From IMG/VR virus record IMGVR_UViG_3300030098_005581, positions 1 to 26,951 of that record: a stretch of DNA of 26,951 nucleotides; one strand, 5' to 3'. The notes under the pieces were generated by a model that searched no databases, was not told the DNA's origin, and saw nothing but the letters and a program-made list of their open reading frames with translations. The translations under genes and the position numbers were made by a program. The stretch is from a virus. Shown piece by piece: positions 1 to 7,200 of this stretch; position 1 is the first letter of the stretch; every line of letters starts with the position of its first letter.

Positions 1-566
1 CACCACTCATCAAGAAGAGTGTAGCTGAATGTCTTGCACCCGGTTGTCGCAATTTGCAACCGAGCCAAGCGCATCATCTCTTCAAAGTCCGACTCGTTGG
101 CTAACACCTGGCAGCCTGCGCTCCACCTATCAACTCGAGTACTGTGCTCGCCCGCTTTGTGCAGATTGATACCGAAGAAACCAGTGTCCACCTTGCCTGT
201 CTTGTCGAGCTCACCATCTCTATCGGCATCCCGCCAGACAGCGACCTCACCGCCACGCTGACACAGCGCTTCGTATTTTCCTGCGTGTGAATCAATCTCC
301 CATATACCACGGTAGTGACCAGGGCACAGAATTGCGGTGCCTTTAACCTGCAGTGGGTTAAGAAGGTAGTACTGACCTGGGTCCGTGGTGGCGGTCCAGT
401 AGTGGCCCACCCACTGCCCATCCTTGCGGTAGGTGCAGGTCAGCATGTCGTCGAATTTGTTTGGGGTGCCGTTTCGTTTTCGGACACCGACGATATTCAA
501 ATCATATTGGCCGTCGAAGACGGGGTGGCCCAAGGATTTCTTTCGGGCCAGTATTGGCGGCAACAT
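1..566 (-). CDS. Putative endolysin-like enzyme with L,D-transpeptidase-type His/Ser-Gly-Cys motif (3' end off the window)
   Basis: The reading frame is open from the ATG at 566 to the window edge (188 codons seen, no stop), so the C-terminus is missing. His136 in GINLHKAGEH is followed by SAGC at residues 149-152 (Ser149, Gly151, Cys152). This resembles the H-x(n)-S/T-H-G-C active site of YkuD-type L,D-transpeptidases, with a shorter spacer and Ala in place of His. Residues 113-121 read DADRDGELD, a DxDxDG calcium-loop pattern. There is no signal peptide, which fits an enzyme that needs a holin to reach the peptidoglycan. The start lies 1 base after the stop of a Lys/Pro-rich mini-ORF, and the Shine-Dalgarno is weak (AAGG, about 12 nt away), so translation is probably coupled. 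Its place directly after the holin supports a lysis role. The family link is motif-based inference; a conserved phage protein of another catalytic class is possible. Confidence 0.75.
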   Translation of the reverse strand, partial: MLPPILARKKSLGHPVFDGQYDLNIVGVRKRNGTPNKFDDMLTCTYRKDGQWVGHYWTATTDPGQYYLLNPLQVKGTAILCPGHYRGIWEIDSHAGKYEALCQRGGEVAVWRDADRDGELDKTGKVDTGFFGINLHKAGEHSTRVDRWSAGCQVLANESDFEEMMRLARLQIATTGCKTFSYTLLDEW

Positions 567-567
567 C

Positions 568-654
568 TCAACGCTTCACCTTTTTAGGTTTGGTTTTCTT
601 TGGCTTCACCTTCTTCGGCTTCGGCTTCGGCTTCCATGTTGGTCTTGCTACCAT
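568..654 (-). CDS. Lys/Pro-rich 28-residue mini-ORF in the lysis cassette
   Basis: A short ORF from an ATG at 654 to a TGA at 568. It has 12 Lys, 2 Arg, 6 Pro and no acidic residue (net charge about +14). The centre is a run of KP and KPKK units built on an imperfect GAAGCC DNA repeat. Its ATG overlaps the TAG of the upstream -1 frame ORF (ATGGTAG), and its TGA lies 1 base before the ATG of the endolysin-like gene. That is the overlap style of a translated, coupled gene. Against it: no good Shine-Dalgarno is seen, and repeated DNA can make simple peptides in any frame. If made, it could be a small cationic lysis factor or merely a leader that couples translation. No family is recognised. Confidence 0.4.
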   Translation of the reverse strand: MVARPTWKPKPKPKKVKPKKTKPKKVKR

Positions 655-854
655 CTCAATCGCAATCCCCCGAATGCTGCCCAGTCCTTATTCGTATCGA
701 CACTTGCGCTAGCGAATAGGCTGAGCGCATCAGAAGCTCTTGACTCAACACTGCCAACAAGCCGACCGACATCGCCATCGATGCTACCGCTAAGCTCAAG
801 CAAACCTGAGCCTGGGTTAAGGGTTTCGACTCGCGCCAGTGCATCACTTACTGC
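648..854 (-). CDS. -1 frame extension of the holin-like ORF (possible frameshift product)
   Basis: Just where the holin-like frame stops, the -1 frame becomes the one that looks coding. It gives 68 residues ending in DWAAFGGLRLRW and a TAG at 648, with many G-first codons and an ordinary residue mix. It contains no ATG or GTG. The only usual alternative starts are a TTG inside it (49-residue product) or a CTG, both with poor ribosome sites. If reached by -1 slippage at C CCA AAG, the fused product would be 144 residues: the two membrane segments of the holin plus a soluble tail containing ELSGSIDGDVGRLVGSV. A one-base sequencing error in the CCC or AAA run would give the same picture, in which case the true gene is a single 144-residue ORF. 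Function of the extension is unknown. Confidence 0.55.
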   Translation of the reverse strand, partial: AVSDALARVETLNPGSGLLELSGSIDGDVGRLVGSVESRASDALSLFASASVDTNKDWAAFGGLRLRW

Positions 855-1081
855 TTTGGGACCTTGGCCGCCTCCTTGACGGCTTCGGTTGAGGCAAGAG
901 CTCTTTTAACAGTTGCTCGGGACTGAGAGTAGCTAGCTCCACAAACGGCAGCAAGGATAGGCCCGCCGACTTGCGCCCATTGGGAGTCAGAAAAGATAGC
1001 GCACAAACAGCCGCCAATCATCCCTAAGAGAGTCATCAGAAACTCTGAGCTTTTAAGCCCGTTGGTCTTACCCTGTATCAT
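848..1081 (-). CDS. Putative holin, two membrane segments
   Basis: A 77-residue protein from the ATG at 1081, chosen because AGGAG lies 8 nt upstream; longer in-frame starts lack this. The N-terminus is soluble and Lys-containing. Two hydrophobic segments follow, at about residues 12-30 (EFLMTLLGMIGGCLCAIF) and 35-50 (WAQVGGPILAAVCGASY), with a short SDSQ turn between. A charged Ala/Lys tail follows. Size, two-segment topology and a neighbouring peptidoglycan-active enzyme fit a class II-like holin, the inner-membrane pore that times lysis. The start overlaps the end of the upstream gene by 14 bp. The stop follows a slippery sequence, and a longer frameshifted form may exist. No specific holin family can be assigned from sequence alone. 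Confidence 0.72.
   Translation of the reverse strand: MIQGKTNGLKSSEFLMTLLGMIGGCLCAIFSDSQWAQVGGPILAAVCGASYSQSRATVKRALASTEAVKEAAKVPKQ
854..877 (-). promoter_or_regulatory. Candidate -1 ribosomal frameshift signal
   Basis: In the sense strand the end of the holin-like ORF reads AAGGAGG, 10 nt, CCCAAAG, then CAG TAA. C CCA AAG has the X XXY YYZ form in the zero frame, so both tRNAs can re-pair after a -1 step. The Shine-Dalgarno-like AAGGAGG exactly 10 nt upstream copies the arrangement that stimulates frameshifting in Escherichia coli dnaX. A downstream structure is less convincing: AGTG-ATG-CACT begins 5 nt after the slip site, and a GCTCA/TGAGC stem lies further on. Confidence 0.5.
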
Positions 1082-1352
1082 CTCGCTCTCTCCTGTCTTT
1101 TTCAACCGCGTCTCGAATATCCATTCTTCGGATAATCTCATAGGTGTTGCTTAGAGCCTCTCTCGTCTTGTCGCTTACGTCGTTGACCCTATCACTTAGC
1201 GCTTCAATCTTTTCTTCGTTGACTGCCAACTTGGACGCCAACCCATTGCCGTTATGCTTCGGGTTCCTTCGATCGTTAAATCGTTCGGCGAGTCTCAATC
1301 CGACCAATACGGCTGCGACTATGCCGCCTGAGGCGACTGATTCAGGGTCCAC
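1068..1352 (-). CDS. Small protein with N-terminal hydrophobic segment and coiled coil, lysis region
   Basis: I start it at the GTG at 1352 (94 residues), 1 base after the stop of the upstream gene, because GAGG lies 7 nt before it. A TTG at 1391 has no usable ribosome site and would overlap the upstream gene by 38 bp. Residues about 5-19 (SVASGGIVAAVLVGL) could be a short membrane segment. A basic stretch follows (RFNDRRNPK), then a heptad-like coil at about 38-75 (EEKIEALSDRVNDVSDKTRE), then a charged tail. The basic flank after the hydrophobic segment favours a cytoplasmic C-terminus, which argues against an i-spanin. It may be a holin accessory or a second small lysis protein. No family is recognised. 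Confidence 0.62.
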   Translation of the reverse strand: MDPESVASGGIVAAVLVGLRLAERFNDRRNPKHNGNGLASKLAVNEEKIEALSDRVNDVSDKTREALSNTYEIIRRMDIRDAVEKDRRERDDTG

Positions 1353-1353
1353 C

Positions 1354-1608
1354 TCAGCCCTCGTCTTCCGCCGGTGGTTGAGCGTCTTCAACCGTATGGC
1401 CGCCCTCGCTCATTTTTACCTTGAGCGCATCAACGGCGTTGTCAATCAACGACGTTACGCCGTCGCCTTCCATTTCAAGATTTACGCCGAAGCGCGTGTT
1501 GTTGATTTCTGGAAGCCTGGCGATTGCTTGACAGTTTGCCGTCACTTTTCCGGTCTCTACGTTTTTGGCGATTGTGACTGTGACTGTGTGAATTATTTTT
1601 TTAGCCAT
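1354..1608 (-). CDS. Small protein of unknown function, 84 residues
   Basis: Starts at the ATG at 1608, overlapping the end of the fibre gene by 8 bp, with GAGG about 9 nt upstream. A start at 1644 is possible but would overlap the fibre gene further. The first half (MAKKIIHTVTVTIAKNVETG) looks like alternating beta strands. The middle contains ARLPEINNTRFGVNLEMEGDG and a short helix (SLIDNAVDALKVKM). The tail is acidic. There is no membrane segment or signal peptide. It sits between the fibre and the lysis genes and is probably co-transcribed with both. Function is not recognised; a small virion or fibre accessory protein is possible. Confidence 0.72.
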   Translation of the reverse strand: MAKKIIHTVTVTIAKNVETGKVTANCQAIARLPEINNTRFGVNLEMEGDGVTSLIDNAVDALKVKMSEGGHTVEDAQPPAEDEG

Positions 1609-3892
1609 TTTCAAGATCCTCGATTCTCGTTTTAAGAGTTTCAATAGTAGCGCTAAGCTCTTGAACGGATTTCACAAGCACCACTGTCAACGCACCATAG
1701 CCGAGCGACTGCATCCCGTTTGGCAAAACAGTGTGACCGTGCCACTCCGGACCATGTTGATCCATGACCGCTTTGACCTCTTGCGCAATCAAGCCGTACT
1801 CAGTCCTAGATTGCCACCCGTCAGGCTTCGTGTCTGGGGGAATTATGTATTCGGTTTCGGCGCCGTTGTCCGCCACATTGAAACCTGTTCTTTCAGACCA
1901 CCTCTCTTCGCGAATCTCTTCTGGAAATTCTGACGGGTGTTTTTTCTGATATTTGACTGGACGCAATGCGTTGATGAAGTCCAAGCCAATGCCTGAATCT
2001 TCGACATTGGTTTTAATGCGGCTATCTGAAGGGCTGGTCACAGTTGTTGTGTAACAATGCAATCCCCCGATCTGACTATCACCGAGCATCACAGTGTCCG
2101 CACCTTGCCCGACCGCATTACTGCCAATAACAATCTCATTGTCGACGCCAGTTGTCGCGGAAGCAGCACAATCTTTCCCCACATAAACGCCGTTGGTGTT
2201 GGTGCTCATCGCATCCGCTGCCTGGTGACCAATGCAAACATTGCCGGTACCGGTACTCACAAGCGTTCCAGCCTTGTGGCCAATTGCCGTGTTGTCAGCT
2301 TTGACGCCTGACGCGTAAAGCGCATTAACCCCAATCGCGACGTTTTGATGAGAAGTGGATAGAGCTTGCCACAACGACCCTCTCCCAATCGCCATATTTT
2401 CTGTTCCGGTTGTGATTTGAGTTGCAGCAAAGCCGCCAATTGCAACATTGAAACCACCCCGAGATCCAACTGGGCTATAATTGAAATTGCTTTTCAGTGC
2501 ATCGGGACCAATTGCAGTGTTGTTTTTTCCGTTTGGTGTGTCCTCGGTGCCTTCGAGGATCATGACAATGCCCCCTTGGCCGTCGTCAGCGTCAACGGTG
2601 GCGCATATTCTACCTGCACCGGGACTGAAAAAACCCGTGTCTCCCGAGGATCCAAAGCGAAGCCCTGGCCGCTTGACGGAACCATCAGGAATCTGAAGCT
2701 GCATTGAAGATTCATTCAGCTCAAGCGCTGTGGCTCCGTCACCCGTCGTAATTTTGAAAAGGCTTGGGTCATGAAAGTAAGTCTTTGTTCCGCGGCTTGC
2801 TCCCGTTGCGCCGGGTGTTTCAGTCAAAACAAGCGCGGTGTCACTGGTCACTGACGAGACCGTTCGAATCTCGGTTGAGCCCGCATCGTTGGTAAATTTG
2901 ATCGCACTCCCTGGGTTGAACTTTGTCAAAAACGACGTACCGGAGCCGGTGACCGTTGCGGTTGAAATTGATTCAATAGTGCCCGCACCTTGGGTTGTGA
3001 GACTTCCAACCGCCTCAACAAGCGAGGATGGCGAGCTGGTGTTGACACCGATCTTGTCCGCGCTTGCGTCAATATGAAGCATATTCGTCAGGTTCGAACT
3101 GGAGTAATTGAAATCGCAATCGTGCTTCTGGATGTTGAACTGGACGGAACCGTTGGATCCATCCCTGCCCATCAGCAAATGCTGATCCAAGTTTTTTGTT
3201 CCACTGGCATTTGGCCCACAGATCCTAACAGCCCCAGCCTCGTTGTCGTAGGCTTCTATTCTAACCGCAATATCCCCGGTTGACGTGCTGGCTGTCAGCA
3301 AATCCTCGTGCTCTGCGCTCGCTGTGATTTCTAGTTTTGTTGCAGGGCTTTGCTCATTAATCCCAATTTTGCCCGCTGAAGAAATCCGCATTCTCTCGGT
3401 GTTGTTTGTTCCCAATTTCAACTCAAGAGATCCGATGGAATAGACGACGGGGCCAGATGAATCCTTGTTTGAGCTTATGTAAAGCCGCTCTGTATCCGCC
3501 TGCCTGAACGAAACGGCTGACCCATCGCCGCCGTCACCGTTAAGCAAAACGAGGCACCTGTCTTTGCTGTTGCCTGTGCTATTTTCGACCACCAAGGTCG
3601 GCGAATAGTTTACGGTTGGATCAATGGAAATTCCGGTTGAGCCGCCCGCGCCGACAATATGTAGCGGGGCTTTGGGCGTGGCTTCGCGAATCCCAACCAT
3701 ACCAGAGGACTCGTTATCAGCAGCCGTGTGAGTGCCTAACAAGACGACCTTGCTAGCGTCGTCAGTTGTGTCGAGAGTAATGTATTTCTCGGCATCAGTT
3801 GACTCAACGTTTACGGCAACCTGGTCGTCTGGAATGACCGTGGTACCTGCACCAATATCTTTGCCGTACGAAATGATTTTTGCATCTGGCAT
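1601..3892 (-). CDS. Tail fibre/spike with YadA-head-like repeats and C-terminal S74 intramolecular chaperone
   Basis: A 763-residue protein with GAGG 6 nt before its ATG. The long N-terminal part is beta-rich, Gly/Ser/Thr/Asn-rich and repetitive (for example KIGINEQSPATKLEI and KIGVNTSSPSSLVEA). At about residues 455-600 come spaced repeats with NxAIG/NVCIG cores (ENMAIGRGSL, QNVAIGVNAL, DNTAIGHKAG), like the head roll of trimeric YadA-type adhesins. The last 142 residues form an S74 peptidase domain: SDSRIKTN at 622-629, with Ser622 and Lys627 as likely dyad, and GLIAQEV in the middle. In this family the chaperone drives trimer folding and then cleaves itself just before the Ser, leaving a stable receptor-binding trimer. 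The C-terminal helix (SVQELSATIETLKTRIEDL) fits the trimeric stalk. Host receptor unknown. Confidence 0.92.
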   Translation of the reverse strand: MPDAKIISYGKDIGAGTTVIPDDQVAVNVESTDAEKYITLDTTDDASKVVLLGTHTAADNESSGMVGIREATPKAPLHIVGAGGSTGISIDPTVNYSPTLVVENSTGNSKDRCLVLLNGDGGDGSAVSFRQADTERLYISSNKDSSGPVVYSIGSLELKLGTNNTERMRISSAGKIGINEQSPATKLEITASAEHEDLLTASTSTGDIAVRIEAYDNEAGAVRICGPNASGTKNLDQHLLMGRDGSNGSVQFNIQKHDCDFNYSSSNLTNMLHIDASADKIGVNTSSPSSLVEAVGSLTTQGAGTIESISTATVTGSGTSFLTKFNPGSAIKFTNDAGSTEIRTVSSVTSDTALVLTETPGATGASRGTKTYFHDPSLFKITTGDGATALELNESSMQLQIPDGSVKRPGLRFGSSGDTGFFSPGAGRICATVDADDGQGGIVMILEGTEDTPNGKNNTAIGPDALKSNFNYSPVGSRGGFNVAIGGFAATQITTGTENMAIGRGSLWQALSTSHQNVAIGVNALYASGVKADNTAIGHKAGTLVSTGTGNVCIGHQAADAMSTNTNGVYVGKDCAASATTGVDNEIVIGSNAVGQGADTVMLGDSQIGGLHCYTTTVTSPSDSRIKTNVEDSGIGLDFINALRPVKYQKKHPSEFPEEIREERWSERTGFNVADNGAETEYIIPPDTKPDGWQSRTEYGLIAQEVKAVMDQHGPEWHGHTVLPNGMQSLGYGALTVVLVKSVQELSATIETLKTRIEDLENG

Positions 3893-3900
3893 AACTTACC

Positions 3901-4230
3901 TCACACCGCTCGTGCATCAATCCGCAAGGCACCACCGCTCATTGACGCGGAGTCGTCATACGTCACGCGCACGGTGCCCATTGGGAAGTCAAAGTTCACT
4001 ATCGTTAAGACGTTCTGTGTCAGATCAATCTGCTGCACTTGAGATTGCTCATCCACCCCATCAGTATCCTCGTGAAAGATGTAGTAGATGGTGATGCGGC
4101 TGTTCGTCGAAGCGCTCAGAGCGGCGATGACAAGCTTGCTCTCCCGCCCGTTCATATCGTAATCAAACGCCGTGGTCTCAGAGATGTTTCCTGCCGCCAA
4201 GGTTGTTCTAAATCGTGTGCCAACTGCCAT
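3901..4230 (-). CDS. Small beta-rich structural protein, 109 residues
   Basis: Lies between the giant ejection-type gene and the fibre. Its ATG is 1 base after the upstream TAG, with a GAGGGA about 8-10 nt away. The sequence alternates short polar and hydrophobic stretches (SRITIYYIFHED, NVLTIVNFDFPMGTVRVTYDD), as in a small beta sandwich. It has no membrane segment, Cys or signal peptide. Position suggests a virion component, perhaps a connector or cap between the tail tip and the fibre. No named family is recognised, so the role is inferred from position only. Confidence 0.72.
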   Translation of the reverse strand: MAVGTRFRTTLAAGNISETTAFDYDMNGRESKLVIAALSASTNSRITIYYIFHEDTDGVDEQSQVQQIDLTQNVLTIVNFDFPMGTVRVTYDDSASMSGGALRIDARAV

Positions 4231-4231
4231 G

Positions 4232-7200
4232 CTATCTATCCCTCACATCTCGTTGTCGGTAGTAAGATTGTTTCAAATCACGGGGGTATGCCTTCATGAA
4301 TCCCCCGGCAACGAACGGTGTCTCGAGTCTCAATGGTCCCTTACTTGGGTCCCATGTCCCTATACTATACAGCCAATCCAGGTTTCCCCAATACCTGGCG
4401 ATCATTGCCCTTGTTTGAAGGTCATACGCCTGGTCATTCATCCCCACATTTGAGTAAAATTCCACAGTTTTCTGCACTGCGTCAGTAATGGGAAGGAAGC
4501 TCTTGACCCCCTGTGCCACAGCCATCTTGGCCCCGGACAGGTTCCACTCAAACATTTCAGCGAAGTCTTCAAAGGACGCAAAGTCCCCCGGATGGGGAAG
4601 CGTGGGCTCAAGCCCCTGAATCTTTCGACCACGGGTATCTTTCCCCGTAAACATCCAGGTGAGAGCTCGGACCTCAGGGCCGCCGAGTTGCATCCACATG
4701 CCTCGCTCATCCTGAAGCAGAGCGCGAAGCGTGTTCTGGGGTGCATCCCAGTAGGCCTGCATGTCCCCGCCATAAGGAACCTTTAGGTGCTTAGGGATAG
4801 CCCACGACGGAAGAGTGAAGCTTGCCTGAGACTGCAGCCACGGTGCCCCGATGCCTGGAAATACGTGCTCTTCCCTTGTCTGCTCGTCAATCAGCCTTGA
4901 TATTCTATCCAGGTTAGCCATCCGCTCGGGATGCTCCATGGTCATTCGCATGGTCCATGGGATGATGTGGCGGTTCCAACTGTAAAAGCCGAAGACGTTG
5001 CGCAGGGTGTTCTTTTCGAACGGGGTCATGCGAAGCCAGTGACCGGCTTCCTTGTGGACGACATCCGCAACCTTGGCCCAGTTCCTTTTGTCCATCCCCT
5101 CAAGCCTGTTGAAGATGGTCACCAGCTTCTGGAAATCATCACCAAACTGGGCCGCTTGCTGCAGGCCAAGCTTCTTCGTGGCGTGCTCAACACCCTTGTA
5201 CAGCCGACCGGCAATGCTTGTTCCCGACCCGTACATGTCCAGGCCGTACTTCATTTCCATCTGGCGTATCAGGCCATACTTCTGAGCGGTATCTAGGACC
5301 TCTCCGATAGACACCTGCTGCCCACTCGAAAACTTCCATAGGTGAGAGCGAGCAGCGTCATCGCCGCCATAGGCCGCAACGAACGCTGTCTTTGATGCAG
5401 CCCCCGAGAGCTCGGGGTTAAACAGCCTCAGCCCGTTGTTTACGTAGGCGAGCCCTATGCCACCCTGCATATTGGTCGTGATGAACGGTAGGCCGCGAGC
5501 GCTGGTGTGGCCAAGCCTCCACAGGCTACCGAGCGGCTGAATGTATTCCTTGTACCACTGCGCCGCCATTTGAACGGGGGAGCTCTCGCTTATCTTGTAG
5601 AGCTCTCGCTCAACCTTGTTCATGCTTTGAAGGCGTTGAAGGTTTGCGGACTGCAGTGGGAGCAGGGTGTCTATCTGCTGAGCAATTGCCCTGGGGACCA
5701 CGACCTTACCGGCGTCCGAAAGAAACGCCCCTTCCCTTCCTGTTGCCTTGAGCCACTCCCTGTTCGCATGGCCATCAAGGATGGTCATCTGCAGCCCATA
5801 CTTCTCACTCTCGACACTTTCACCGAGAGCAGCCTTGGCCCTAGCCTCACCGACAGCAACGCCCCAGTCCTCAAGGACGCCCCTGTGCCTGCGGAGCCTG
5901 GCTTGTGCGGCCTCTATATCCAAAAGCCTTTGCTCTGCTTGTGCGACTGACTCGCCCGCCGCCCTTGCCTTACCGTAAGCCTCAGTGACTCTTGCCCCGC
6001 CCGCCCGCTCGGCAGCAATCCGACGACCTTTCATGGCCTCTTCGATGGCACCCGGAACAGCTTCTGCCAAGCCAGCCTCAAGCCCTTTTGCCGCATCGGC
6101 CATCTCTGCCTTGATGACTTCATCTAGCCCCGTCTCGGGCACCGGCTTCCCTAAGGCCTCCCACATCTTCTCCGTCTCATCGCCGAATCCGGTTGCACGA
6201 GGGAGATCGGTGATGGCTGCCTGGCGTTGAGAGATCGCCTCCGCTTCAGCAGCCAAGGTCTTAAGCTCTTCATCGATGCCATCTATGACCTTTTGATAGG
6301 CGGCTGACTTCTTGGTGAGGTCCTCTGTTTTGCGCCCGAGAGACTCGCTTGCCTTAATCGCCGCCCTCTCTCTGGCATTGGCCTGCATATCGGCACGAGC
6401 AATGTCTTTAGCCAGCTGCGCATCGAATCGCTCCAGCTGATTAAAGTGCATCCCCTCCCCGTAAAGACCCTCTCTCTCAAGAACCTCTCGATAACCCTTG
6501 AGCATCATCGAGGTCTCAACCGAGCGGCCAACCCTGTCGCCGTAGGCCTTGGTCGCCCTTTCTAGGTCCTTGATGGGGAACGCGTCAGCAAGTGCTGTTC
6601 GGGTGTGAGTGTACCGGGTGTTTGCTTTTCCTGCTGACTCAAGACGGCCTGGACCAATTCTGGAGAATGCTGCTTGGTCAATCAGATAGTCAACCAGGGC
6701 CTTGCCTCCGGGCATGTCTTCAACATCAATAAACTTGCCGGTGAGCGTCTCGCGAAACTCGTTGATGTCGGCATCCCGCATGTCTTCGACCTTGCCACCG
6801 GGCCCGTGCTTCTTTCGCATGAAGGCGTTTGCCCTCTTTCGCATACGGTCAACCGCGTTCTGCAGGGGTCGCACGGAGTAAGGTGTGGCTCCGGTCTTAT
6901 TGATAACGCCAAACCCTATCCGGCCAAGCAGGTCCTGGATGAGCTCGAAGTCAACCTCGTGTGGAAGGTAGTTGGCCTTCTCCCCCATCACGGCCACTTT
7001 GCCACGGTTAATCTTTCTGGCAGCCCCGGCATCAACCATTAAGCTCCGAAGCGTTGAGAACACGTCGGCCTCAGCTATCTCCTTGAACCCCTGGAAGAGC
7101 CCAGGGTCTAGGTCAAAGAGCTCACCGGGGCTCATCTTGCCGCTTAGCGTATCCCAGAGAGCCTCTCTTGCTTCGTTCTTATCGGGCAGCTTTGAGCGGC

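Noticed and set aside
101-421. A 106-residue minus-strand ORF at the left edge
   Set aside because: It lies in a different frame of the endolysin-like gene, which has the catalytic-type motif and continues to the edge.
656-847. A 63-residue minus-strand ORF with a hydrophobic stretch after the holin-like gene
   Set aside because: No good ribosome site, less coding-like base pattern than the -1 frame of the same DNA, and a non-natural C-terminus. Treated as a shadow.
1353-1391. TTG start of the 94-residue protein at 1391
   Set aside because: It would overlap the upstream gene by 38 bp and has no ribosome site at usable distance; the GTG at 1352 does.
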